A stretch of 64,000 nucleotides of DNA from CBDCWQ01 sp965223435 (GTDB lineage: Bacteria > Myxococcota > Kuafuiibacteriia > Kuafuiibacteriales > Kuafuiibacteriaceae). Shown piece by piece: positions 36,532 through 44,550 of this stretch (positions are counted from its first letter, which is position 1; every line of letters starts with the position of its first letter). Both the position numbers and the translations under genes were made by a program. Under the pieces are notes generated by a model. The model worked only from the letters and a program-made list of their open reading frames with translations. It did no database searches and had not been told where the DNA came from. The DNA lies in the NCBI GenBank assembly GCA_965223435.1, contig CBDCWQ010000009.1:186001-250000 (forward strand), given 5' to 3'.

Positions 36532-38973
36532 TCACTGGCAGGCCTCGCAACTTTCTGGATTCTCCAAAGAACAAGCGGTGGTTGGCGTCGCATCCACTGC
36601 TGCAATTCGAGTCGCGGGCCGCGACCTCAGATAGTAGGTGGTCTTGAGGCCCTTTTTCCAGGCATAGAAGTACATCGAGGAGAGCGTACCCATGTTCGGA
36701 CGCCGAACAAAAAGGTTGAGGGACTGGCTTTGGTCGATAAATGCGCCTCGGTCGGCCGCCAAGTCGATGAGGGCCCGCATCGGGACCTCCCAAGCCGTAC
36801 GATAAATGGCTCTTAGATCCGATGGCAGTTCTTCGATTTTCTGGACGGAACCTTCAGCGCGCTTCAGTCGCGATTGCATCGACTCCCCCCAAAGGCCAAG
36901 CGCCTTCAGTTCTCGAACAAGATAACGATTGACCTGAAGAAAATCACCAGAAAGCGTTTCTCGTTTGAACAGATTCGACACCTGGGGCTCCATGCATTCG
37001 TAGCAGCCCGCAATGGAAGCGATGGTCGCCGTGGGGGCGATGGCACAAAGCAAAGAGTTGCGCAGACCATGCACTTGAATGGCGCCACGTAGATCCGCCC
37101 AGCGTTTTGGATTTTCGGGTGTGATGCCCCAAGAATCGAACTGCAACTCACCGCGAGCGGCTCGCGTCTCATCAAATGCGTCGTGGGGACCCTTTGCTTG
37201 GGCCAGTTGGCATGAGGCCGAGAGGGCGTGAAAATAGATCTCTTCCGAGATGCGTCGTGACAAAGCTCGAGCGGCCGGTGAATCAAAGGGAAGACGCATC
37301 TGAAAGAACACATCTTGTAGCCCCATAAGGCCGAGACCAACAGGCCGCCATCGCTGGTTGGATTCTCTGGCGGTCAAGATCGGATAATAGTTCAAGTCGA
37401 TGACTCGATCGAGCTGGCGTACGGCTACAGCAACGGTCCGCGCCAATCTGTCAAAATCAAATGAAACGGTCCCATCCTCGGACTGGGTGATGTGCCTTGC
37501 CAAATTGATCGAACCGAGATTGCACACCGCCGTTTCGCCCGTCGAAGTCACCTCAAGAATTTCTGTACAGAGATTGGAAAGATGAACCGTGCGCCCCGGC
37601 AATGCGGTTTGATTGCAGGCACGATTGGACTTGTCTTTGAAAGTCATCCAACCATTCCCGGTCTCAGCAAGGGTTCGCATCATTCGTCCGTACAGGTCTC
37701 GGGCCTTAACTGACTTCACCGCAAGCCCTGCCCTTTCGGCTTCCTCGTACCGGCGCTCAAACTGGTCTCCGTACAGATCGGGCAGGTCGGGAACCGTCTT
37801 GGGATCAAAAAGCCCCCACATCCCGTCGGCCTCAACGCGTTTCATGAACAGATCGGGGATCCAGTTTGCAAGGTTGAGATTGTGGGTTCGACTGGCGTCG
37901 TCGCCGGTATTGTCTCGGAGCTCGAGGAACTCCTCGATATCGGCGTGCCAAGGCTCTAAGTACACCGAACACGCACCCTTTCGTTTCCCGCCCTGGTTCA
38001 CCGCGGCCACGGAAGCATCAAGGGTTTTGAGCCATGGTACAATGCCGTTCGAGTGACCGTTGGTGCTCTTGATCAAGGATCCGCGGGATCGCACGCGGTG
38101 ATAGGCAAGCCCAATGCCACCCGAAAACTTTGAAAGCATGGCCACATCGGCGTAACGCTGGTAGATGTCCTCAAGCTCATCGCGCGGGGAATCGAGCAAG
38201 AAGCAGCTGGAGAGCTGCTCATGACAGGTTCCAGCATTAAAAAGCGTCGGTGAGCTCGGAAGATACGTCAACGTCGAGAAATGCTCGTAAAGCTCCAGCG
38301 CTTCTTGAACCGACTCCGAAAGGGCGCACGCGATTCGAAGGAAAAACTGCTGTGGCGTCTCGACCACCAAACGAGATGTTGGGTGTTTCAGCAAATATCG
38401 GTCATAGATGGTTCGTAGCCCAAAATACTCAAATTCGCTGTCGCGCTCGGGAACAACCGCATCGTTGAGCTTTCTCGCGTGAGCCTTCACGAAGTCCTGC
38501 ATGCGTTCGTTGACCAAACCAGCCCGAAAACCCGCAGCCACCGACTGTGAGAAAGCGTGGATCTCTTGGTTGGCTACCTCCTTTTGGATGTAGGTTGCGA
38601 GCAAGCGGGCCGCAAGCCTCGAATATTGGGGTTCTTCACCGATCAGAGACGCTGCGGTTTGCATGGAAAGTTGATCCAGTTCCTGCGTGGAGGCGCCGTC
38701 GTAAAGCCCGCTGATCGTTTTGGTTGCAACTCGAAGTGAATCGACCTCGGGGAGACCAAAGCAGCATCGATTGACCGCACGGACGATCTTGTTCACGTCT
38801 ACGGGTTCAGAGGCGCCGCTGCGCTTCGTGATGCGCATCGAGGTCTGAGGCGGCGCATCCGATGATGGATGAGGAGTAGGCGCGCTAAGCGCCCAGAGCG
38901 GCCCACGCGGCCCTATTCGGGCTATCTTTTTTTTGGACGCGCCGTTCTGTCCGGTCGCAGTTTCGCTCAGCAT
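36532..38973 (-). CDS. nrdA: Class I ribonucleotide reductase alpha subunit
   Basis: This is 813 residues, the catalytic subunit reducing NDPs to dNDPs. An ATP-cone allosteric domain starts near residue 46 (MRITKRSGASEPVDVNKIVRAVNRC). The 10-stranded barrel has CHEQLSSCFLLDSP (active-site Cys) and NLCTEI; the C-terminus ends CSLENPESCEACQ, whose Cys pair accepts electrons from thioredoxin. Start 38973 has a strong GGAGGAAGG Shine-Dalgarno, so the 45-residue Pro/Ala-rich N-terminal extension is genuine. Expression should fall when cobalamin is present because of the upstream riboswitch. nrdB follows. Confidence 0.95.
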   Translation of the reverse strand: MLSETATGQNGASKKKIARIGPRGPLWALSAPTPHPSSDAPPQTSMRITKRSGASEPVDVNKIVRAVNRCCFGLPEVDSLRVATKTISGLYDGASTQELDQLSMQTAASLIGEEPQYSRLAARLLATYIQKEVANQEIHAFSQSVAAGFRAGLVNERMQDFVKAHARKLNDAVVPERDSEFEYFGLRTIYDRYLLKHPTSRLVVETPQQFFLRIACALSESVQEALELYEHFSTLTYLPSSPTLFNAGTCHEQLSSCFLLDSPRDELEDIYQRYADVAMLSKFSGGIGLAYHRVRSRGSLIKSTNGHSNGIVPWLKTLDASVAAVNQGGKRKGACSVYLEPWHADIEEFLELRDNTGDDASRTHNLNLANWIPDLFMKRVEADGMWGLFDPKTVPDLPDLYGDQFERRYEEAERAGLAVKSVKARDLYGRMMRTLAETGNGWMTFKDKSNRACNQTALPGRTVHLSNLCTEILEVTSTGETAVCNLGSINLARHITQSEDGTVSFDFDRLARTVAVAVRQLDRVIDLNYYPILTARESNQRWRPVGLGLMGLQDVFFQMRLPFDSPAARALSRRISEEIYFHALSASCQLAQAKGPHDAFDETRAARGELQFDSWGITPENPKRWADLRGAIQVHGLRNSLLCAIAPTATIASIAGCYECMEPQVSNLFKRETLSGDFLQVNRYLVRELKALGLWGESMQSRLKRAEGSVQKIEELPSDLRAIYRTAWEVPMRALIDLAADRGAFIDQSQSLNLFVRRPNMGTLSSMYFYAWKKGLKTTYYLRSRPATRIAAVDATPTTACSLENPESCEACQ

Positions 38974-39239
38974 GAACCTTCCTCCACGTCGTGGCGGACG
39001 GTCGCGCCCGCCAGTTCACAATCCGTAGAGAAAGAAAGTCAGCCAACCCAGAGCACCTATGGATAGAAATCCAAAGCGGTACCGCTCCCAGGACCAACCT
39101 TTTACCCCCACGGGTAAACGGAAAGCATCGTGGGTTGGGGTCGGGCCGAAAGAGACGCAAGGTGCCGCGTCCGATCGGACCTGGCCGTCCCCCTCGAGAT
39201 CTCCAGGCCGAACCGATCCTCGGATTTCTCCCCGGAACC

Positions 39240-39412
39240 GGGTGCAGGCAGGTCTTCGGACTCACGAGCTTTCCGGCGTAGCCGGCTTCCTACTGTTCAC
39301 CGCTTCCCAGCCTTCATCCCTCGATGGGCCAGTGCGTATGGTGAATGTCGTTCTCGTACACCGCTGCGGGGCAGCCCCGGATTCTCACCGGGTTCCCTTT
39401 TCAACCCCACGC
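39240..39412 (-). promoter_or_regulatory. Cobalamin (B12) riboswitch upstream of nrdA
   Basis: Read on the minus strand, the leader has the conserved GGGAA...GGTGAGAATCCGGGGCTGCCCCGCAGCGGTGTA core and ends with the B12 box AGTCCGAAGACCTGCC (39247-39262). These are hallmarks of the adenosylcobalamin aptamer. It sits about 270 bases before nrdA; no clear U-tailed terminator is seen, so control may be translational or by a less obvious terminator. It should switch the B12-independent class I reductase off when B12 is plentiful. Confidence 0.92.
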
Positions 39413-39438
39413 GCAAAACGCATGGAGCACCCACACAA

Positions 39439-39486
39439 CATCCACATATTGTGGGTCATGCGCTGTGTCAACCGTAGGTATTGTGG
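39439..39486 (-). promoter_or_regulatory. Candidate tandem NrdR boxes over the nrd promoter
   Basis: The octamer CCACAATA occurs twice on the minus strand, 32 bases apart, bracketing the -35 and overlapping the -10. Each begins a 16-base stretch that partly fits the NrdR box (ACACWATATATWGTGT; about 10-11 of 16). Three-turn spacing is the known NrdR arrangement. The match is incomplete. Confidence 0.4.
39443..39471 (-). promoter_or_regulatory. Promoter of the riboswitch-nrdAB transcript
   Basis: On the minus strand a perfect -35 TTGACA (39466-39471) and a weak -10 TATGTG (39443-39448) are 17 bases apart. Transcription would start near 39436, just before the aptamer. Confidence 0.6.
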
Positions 39487-39585
39487 TCAGTGAAAACCAT
39501 GCTCAAGGCTCATCTGTGATTCCTGGCAGATTCCACTACCCCAATACCGGTCAACCTACTCTATATTTTATTTTCCTGTATTCTA

Positions 39586-39614
39586 TTGCATGATTTCTAT
39601 CTCATGTATATAGT
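39586..39614 (+). promoter_or_regulatory. Promoter giving a leaderless mRNA for the winged-helix regulator
   Basis: TTGCAT (39586-39591) and TATAGT (39609-39614) are separated by 17 bases in an AT-rich tract. The expected start point is about seven bases downstream, at 39621, which is the A of the regulator's ATG. Confidence 0.55.
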
Positions 39615-39620
39615 CCACAT

Positions 39621-39923
39621 ATGGGTGACGCCACCTGGACCTTTATGACGAACCATTTTCACGTTCTGTACTGCCTGTCTGAGGACCCAGACATGCGGCT
39701 TCGAGACATTGCGCAACAAGTCGGCATCACGGAGCGCGCCGCTCATCGGATCATTGCGGAGCTTGAATCGAACGACTACATCACCATCGAAAAGGATGGG
39801 CGCAGGAATCACTACGCCATCCATGAAGAAAAACATCTCCGCCATCCCCTGGAGGAGAGTTGCACCATAAGGGATGTACTCGCACTTGTACGGAACCGCT
39901 CGAAACGAAAGGGGCGCGCCTAG
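39621..39923 (+). CDS. Winged-helix transcription regulator
   Basis: This is a 100-residue MarR/ArsR-like winged helix: a helix-turn-helix (MRLRDIAQQVGITERAAHRIIAELESNDYI) and a wing (IEKDGRRNHYAI). No ligand-binding domain is present. No Shine-Dalgarno precedes the ATG, consistent with a leaderless transcript from the promoter at 39586-39614. The stop overlaps the GTG of the exporter membrane subunit by one base, so this gene probably controls its own exporter operon. It is divergent from nrdAB. Confidence 0.8.
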   Translation: MGDATWTFMTNHFHVLYCLSEDPDMRLRDIAQQVGITERAAHRIIAELESNDYITIEKDGRRNHYAIHEEKHLRHPLEESCTIRDVLALVRNRSKRKGRA

Positions 39924-41413
39924 TGAATGCGAACGTGAGCATCCCTCAGGGCACGCTGAACACCCTCGGGCGAGTGCTCCAGGATCAATTTGCGTTGGCG
40001 AACGCTCCGAGCCTTGGTGGTTCAGCCGCTCGTTTGCCCACCCCAAAGACGGCTGCCGATGGAAAAGACCATCATCCACCAAAGCTTGGTGAGTGGGCCA
40101 TCAAACATGGCTACTGGATTCGCAGGGTTCCTGAGTTTGGATTGAGTCTAGCGACGAGCAACCAGCTTTATCTGGTCTGGGACAAGGACGCGCGCTGCTT
40201 ATCCCTTCTGTGTCCAAGCGGACCGCTACACTATAAGGTCATTCACACAAACGAAAGCCCCGACGCTCGACTGCACCGCAAGGCCGCGCGCAGTTGGATT
40301 CAGAAATGGTTAACCAAGAGTACTCCGGTGTACACGGTGACCCTGCTGCGTCCGTGGGACGTTCTGGCAGGGGCAGACCTCACGCCAGTTCAAAGGGTTT
40401 TTAGACTCGTGAGCAGCGAGCGTGAGGATCTCTTTAACCTGTTGGTCTACGCTAGTGTCATTGGCCTGTTGTCGTTGGCAACGCCGATCGCGGTGCAATC
40501 ACTCTTTAACACGGTTGCGTTCGGAATGATGGCGCAACCTCTTTTTGTGCTTGTTTTTGGTCTTCTTGTTTGTCTCAGTCTTTCCGCAGTTTTTAGAGTC
40601 TTTGAGCATTTGATCGTTGAGGCGTTGTCTCGACGTCTATTCTTAAAAACCGTGATCGACTTTTCGGAGCGGGCGGCCGCGTGGTCGGGCGGCAAGAGCC
40701 AAAATCGAAAATTGGCGCCAAGATTATTCAACCGTTTCATGGAAGTTGTCACCCTCGAAAAGACCGCGTCGGCGCTCCTTTACGAGGGGCTTTCCTCCTT
40801 GCTTCAAATCCTCGTGGGGCTCCTTCTCTTGGCCGTCTATCACCCACTGCTCTTACTTTTTGCCCTGCTGATCATTTGCGGCGTTGCCGGGTGCATCTTT
40901 GGTTTGGGCCGACGGGCAAACAAGACCGCCATCAAGGAATCGAAAGAGAAACATCGCTTGATGGCATGGATCCAAGACCTGAGCGAGGGGACTCTTAGCG
41001 TAGACCACGGGCCTTTTCGGGAAAGAGTCGAAGACATGGCCGACAATTGGATGCGAGCAAGAAAAGCACACTATCGTATTCACCTTCGCCAACTGGTCTT
41101 CATGTTCGGCTTACAGGCCATCGCCGGTGGAGCCCTTCTCGGTCTGGGCGGAGCCCTCGTCATTCGCGGACAGCTCACACTGGGCCAATTGGTGGCCGCC
41201 GAGATTGTCTTGGCGATGACCACCTCGGCCCTCGGAAAGCTCGCCAAGATGTTTGGCAAATTCTATGACCTGGTCGCAGCCGTCGACAAGATTTCGGAGG
41301 TCACCAATGCGTCCCTAGACGACCCTGCGCCGTCCACGCCCCCTCCGGGCGACGATCCAATCAGCCTGCAGGCCAAAGTCATGCCTGCCGCCGCCCTTGG
41401 AGGCACACGATGA
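39923..41413 (+). CDS. Type I secretion ABC exporter membrane subunit lacking the ATPase domain
   Basis: This is 496 residues. The ABC-exporter membrane domain (about residues 165-460) has six helices and is HlyB/bacteriocin-exporter-like (LATPIAVQSLFNTVAFGMMAQP; LGGALVIRGQLTLGQLVAAEIV). In this family an ATP-binding domain of about 230 residues normally follows; here the protein ends with a short Pro-rich tail (PAPSTPPPGDDPIS) with no Walker A, signature or Walker B. The stop is followed by an intact HlyD gene, so this is not a recent frameshift. The N-terminal 150 residues are a non-catalytic C39-like or other domain. The GTG start overlaps the regulator stop, with AAAGGGG upstream. The missing ATPase may come from elsewhere. 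Confidence 0.8.
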   Translation: MNANVSIPQGTLNTLGRVLQDQFALANAPSLGGSAARLPTPKTAADGKDHHPPKLGEWAIKHGYWIRRVPEFGLSLATSNQLYLVWDKDARCLSLLCPSGPLHYKVIHTNESPDARLHRKAARSWIQKWLTKSTPVYTVTLLRPWDVLAGADLTPVQRVFRLVSSEREDLFNLLVYASVIGLLSLATPIAVQSLFNTVAFGMMAQPLFVLVFGLLVCLSLSAVFRVFEHLIVEALSRRLFLKTVIDFSERAAAWSGGKSQNRKLAPRLFNRFMEVVTLEKTASALLYEGLSSLLQILVGLLLLAVYHPLLLLFALLIICGVAGCIFGLGRRANKTAIKESKEKHRLMAWIQDLSEGTLSVDHGPFRERVEDMADNWMRARKAHYRIHLRQLVFMFGLQAIAGGALLGLGGALVIRGQLTLGQLVAAEIVLAMTTSALGKLAKMFGKFYDLVAAVDKISEVTNASLDDPAPSTPPPGDDPISLQAKVMPAAALGGTR

Positions 41414-42696
41414 GCCGAAGTCTTGCCCACGCAGTCACCCCCCCCTGGCTCCGAGTCCCTGTGCGTCTGTTGTCTTTGTTTATGCTCGTTGTAGTCCCCA
41501 TCTTCATGTTTTTGCCATGGCAGCAGAACGTAATTGGGCAAGGCCGAGTGACGGCATTTCAACCGAACGAACGTGAGCAAATCATTGACGCGCCCATAGG
41601 CGGCCGCGTCTCGCGTTGGCACGTCGTAGAGGGCTCCAAGGTCAAAGCCGGACAAAAACTCGTCACGCTTGCCGACGTCGACCCCAAGTATGTCGAACGA
41701 TTGAAGGAGAAGCTCCGCGCCACCACAGCCGAACTCGATGCAGCCCAGCGCGAGGCCATCGCCTACAAGAACCAAGAAGAAGCGCTTCTGAGCGCGCAAA
41801 AACTTGCGGTCCGGGCCGCTGGTCACAAAGTGACAATGGCTGAGCAGAAGATCGCCGCCGCGCAAGAAAAGCTTAGAGCGAGCGAAGCCAACCTCAAAAC
41901 GACTCGCCTGAATCTGTCTCGAATGAAACAACTGGTCGACGAGGGGCTTCGTTCCCGACGAGACCTGGAGCTTGCGGTTCTGGCTCAGGCCAAATCAGAA
42001 ACAGCTGTTAATCAAGCAAAGGCTGGGCTGTCCGAAGCAAGAGCGCAAAAAACAGCTTTGGGCGCGGAGCAAATTCAAAAAGGCGCCGAATTCGACGCCA
42101 AGATCGCTTCTGCCGACGCCTACCGTCGTAAAGCCAATGCCCAGTCAGAAAAGATCAAGAAGTCGCTTGCAGAACTCGAAGTCAAACTCGCAAGACAGGC
42201 GGCTCAGGAGGTCGTCGCACCGCGCGACGGCATCATTCTGAAGGTTCTTGCAGATCAGGGCGGCGAAGTGGTCAAAGAAGGGGAAGCACTGGCCCGGCTG
42301 GTTCCGCTGACGGAGTCCCGAGCAATCGAATTGTGGGTGGACGGCAATGATGCACCCCTGATCTCGGGTGAACGTCGCGCCCGAGTCCAGTTTGAAGGCT
42401 GGCCGGCCGTGCAGTTTGTCGGCTGGCCATCGGCTGCGGTGGGCACTTTCGGTGCCAAGGTCGCCTTCGTCGACGCCATGGGACGAAAAGATGGGCGATT
42501 TCGGGTTGTGTTGGTGCCAGATCCCGGGGACAAGCCCTGGCCCGAATCGCGGCTCCTACGCCAAGGTGTTAAGGCCAAAGGCTGGGTGTTGCTTGATGAA
42601 GTATCTGTGGGCTTCGAGCTTTGGCGACAATTCAATGGGTTTCCGGTCTCAATTGATCGAGACGACGACATGCACGCAGGAAAGGCCCCACAATAG
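41410..42696 (+). CDS. HlyD-family membrane fusion protein
   Basis: This is 428 residues. It has one N-terminal membrane helix (LLSLFMLVVVPIFMFLPW), a biotinyl-lipoyl-like half (GRVSRWHVVEGSKVKAGQKLVTL), a long periplasmic coiled coil (residues about 90-270, AQREAIAYKNQEEALLSAQ...), the second lipoyl half (VVAPRDGIILKVLADQGGEVVKEGEALARL) and a beta-barrel C-terminus. It should link the inner-membrane subunit to TolC. GGAGGCACACG precedes the ATG, which overlaps the exporter stop by four bases; its own stop overlaps the TolC-family start by one base. Confidence 0.9.
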   Translation: MSRSLAHAVTPPWLRVPVRLLSLFMLVVVPIFMFLPWQQNVIGQGRVTAFQPNEREQIIDAPIGGRVSRWHVVEGSKVKAGQKLVTLADVDPKYVERLKEKLRATTAELDAAQREAIAYKNQEEALLSAQKLAVRAAGHKVTMAEQKIAAAQEKLRASEANLKTTRLNLSRMKQLVDEGLRSRRDLELAVLAQAKSETAVNQAKAGLSEARAQKTALGAEQIQKGAEFDAKIASADAYRRKANAQSEKIKKSLAELEVKLARQAAQEVVAPRDGIILKVLADQGGEVVKEGEALARLVPLTESRAIELWVDGNDAPLISGERRARVQFEGWPAVQFVGWPSAAVGTFGAKVAFVDAMGRKDGRFRVVLVPDPGDKPWPESRLLRQGVKAKGWVLLDEVSVGFELWRQFNGFPVSIDRDDDMHAGKAPQ

Positions 42697-44132
42697 TGCG
42701 AAAACTGAGAACCATTTTGTTGTGTGTTTTACTCGCGCCAACGGGTGCCGTCGCGAGCCCGACTGTGAGTGAAAAGCGAGTCGTGCCCCGTCCCTTTGGT
42801 CTCGAAGCTCTTCTCACCTCCGTAAAACGCCACCTGCCCGCCCTTGAAGCCGCGATCCTGCAACGTCAAGCGGCACAAGGGGCGCTTCTTGAAGCCCATG
42901 GCGCATTCGATTTTCGACTGCAAGCGCAACTTGGGCAAGCACCTACGGGGGCATGGAAAAAGCGCTCGGGGACGCTGGGCTTTCAGCAAGCAACCCCTCT
43001 TCACGGCCTCCGGCTCGAAGGTGGATACGATTGGGGCGACGATTTTCCGACCTATCAAGGCAGTCAAGTGACCAGCGAATACGGACGCGGACGACTGTCT
43101 TTGACCCTTCCCCTGCTCCGCGGTGGCGGGATGGACAAGAACCGCCTTCGGCTAAAACAAGGCGAACTGGGAATTGCAATCGCAGAACAGAAGCGCAAGA
43201 AGAAACTACTCGGCCTTCTGTCAAAAGCGAGTTTGGCGTACGGCAAATGGGTTTCGGCCTACCTCAAACGCAACATTGACAAGCGAAACTTGTCGCTGGC
43301 AGAGGCCCGCTCTCTTTACATTCAGTCTAAAATCGAATCCGGGGATGTTGCACGCATCGTTGGCGTCGACAATGAGCGCATGATCCGCGAAAGAAGGGCC
43401 GACCTTGCTCGATCCAACCTTAACTTTCAAGCAGCGTCGATTCGACTGTCCCTCTACTATCGAAAACCATCGGGAAAAAGAGCGGATCTTTTAGATAAGT
43501 CGACCGGTCTGCATTTCGAATACATAGAAGTCCCCCATTCGGTTGAAAACGCAGTGCAGCTCGCGCGCTCGGGCCGCCCCGAGATTCAACTGCTGAAAGA
43601 AAAAATCAAAAACAAAAAAGCAGCACTGAATTTCTACTCGTGGGAGCAACGCCCCAAACTCGACGCATCTTTGGATGCGCACCAGAACTTCGGAACCCCA
43701 TCGCTTTATGGCCCGTTGCCAGAATTCGAAACCAAAAACGAATTTCAGGCGAAATTGAGCTTGAAATTTGAGTGGCCGCTCCAGAGGCGCACGGCCAGAG
43801 GCGCACACGCAAAAACAAGCGCAGAAATCCGCGCGCTCGAAGCCGATCTGCGTTGGTTCGAGGACCAACTGGAGACAGCAATTGAAGCCGACTACCAAGC
43901 AGTCATCGGCGCGCGGCAGATCGTCAAGGAGTTGCGAGCAGCCTTCAAACTGACGGTTCAAGTTGAAGAAGCAGAACGCAAACGATGGAAACTAGGAGAC
44001 TCATCACTTCTAGACGTCAATCTGCGCGAAGCCAACACAGCCAAGATCGCCAAACGAAAAGTAGAAGCCGAGGCCGTATTGTTTCTGGCGGAGGTCAATC
44101 TCGTGCTCTCAACAGGCAAGTACCTGGACTAG
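42696..44132 (+). CDS. TolC-family outer-membrane channel
   Basis: This is 478 residues with a signal peptide (LRTILLCVLLAPTGAVAS). Two helical repeats and outer-membrane beta strands of the OEP family are present; LRLKQGELGIAIAEQKRKKK and IVKELRAAFKLTVQVEEAERKRWKLGDSSLLDVNLREANTAK are typical of the second repeat. The start is a GTG overlapping the HlyD stop (TAGTG). With the preceding two genes it forms a tripartite type I-like export apparatus whose energising domain is missing. The cargo is unknown. Confidence 0.88.
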   Translation: MRKLRTILLCVLLAPTGAVASPTVSEKRVVPRPFGLEALLTSVKRHLPALEAAILQRQAAQGALLEAHGAFDFRLQAQLGQAPTGAWKKRSGTLGFQQATPLHGLRLEGGYDWGDDFPTYQGSQVTSEYGRGRLSLTLPLLRGGGMDKNRLRLKQGELGIAIAEQKRKKKLLGLLSKASLAYGKWVSAYLKRNIDKRNLSLAEARSLYIQSKIESGDVARIVGVDNERMIRERRADLARSNLNFQAASIRLSLYYRKPSGKRADLLDKSTGLHFEYIEVPHSVENAVQLARSGRPEIQLLKEKIKNKKAALNFYSWEQRPKLDASLDAHQNFGTPSLYGPLPEFETKNEFQAKLSLKFEWPLQRRTARGAHAKTSAEIRALEADLRWFEDQLETAIEADYQAVIGARQIVKELRAAFKLTVQVEEAERKRWKLGDSSLLDVNLREANTAKIAKRKVEAEAVLFLAEVNLVLSTGKYLD

Positions 44133-44206
44133 AGCGTAGCTCAACCGCTCGGACCTGGACTGACTGAACCCGGACGAACCTGGACCTGGACGACCTGGAC
44201 CTGGAT
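44122..44206. repeat. ACCTGGAC minisatellite after the TolC gene
   Basis: ACCTGGAC occurs five times (44122, 44153, 44178, 44184, 44193) and ACCTGGAT once (44199). The first copy lies in the last codons of the TolC-family gene, so the array may have grown from the gene end. Several copies overlap by two bases. No function is claimed. Confidence 0.7.
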
Positions 44207-44550
44207 AGCTTTTTATAACTATGCGGTCAAAAACAGGTCCCACTTTGCTGATCGCTCTCAAGGAAAAAGGGGAAACAGTCCCTCACCGTCCCCTCGCATA
44301 GGGAGCAGCAAAAAGGCCTAGCACACATGCAACACATAGTGCATCAATCTCACCCCCCGAAATCGCCCAGACCACACGCAACTATAGTTGCCCACATCAA
44401 ACTTCATCTCAGAGACCACCTGCGTAGTCCCAAAACAGGTTTTTGCGATGTGGGCGAGCAGAGGGATACAGCACACACCTCACACTCGCAAGAATATGAA
44501 GACGATTTCAACCAATGCGGCTACACTAACGGTTTCGCGAAGTCTTCCAG
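44207..44550. other. Intergenic region, no supported gene
   Basis: About 340 bases before the DUF1592 gene. It starts with an AT-rich tract (GATAGCTTTTTATAAC) that could end the exporter transcript, though no strong hairpin precedes it. I see no clear promoter boxes. Confidence 0.35.

Noticed and set aside
38981..39240. Terminator or anti-terminator hairpin between the riboswitch and nrdA
   Set aside because: A TTTACCC/GGGTAAA stem exists but lacks a U-run, so it is not called as an intrinsic terminator.
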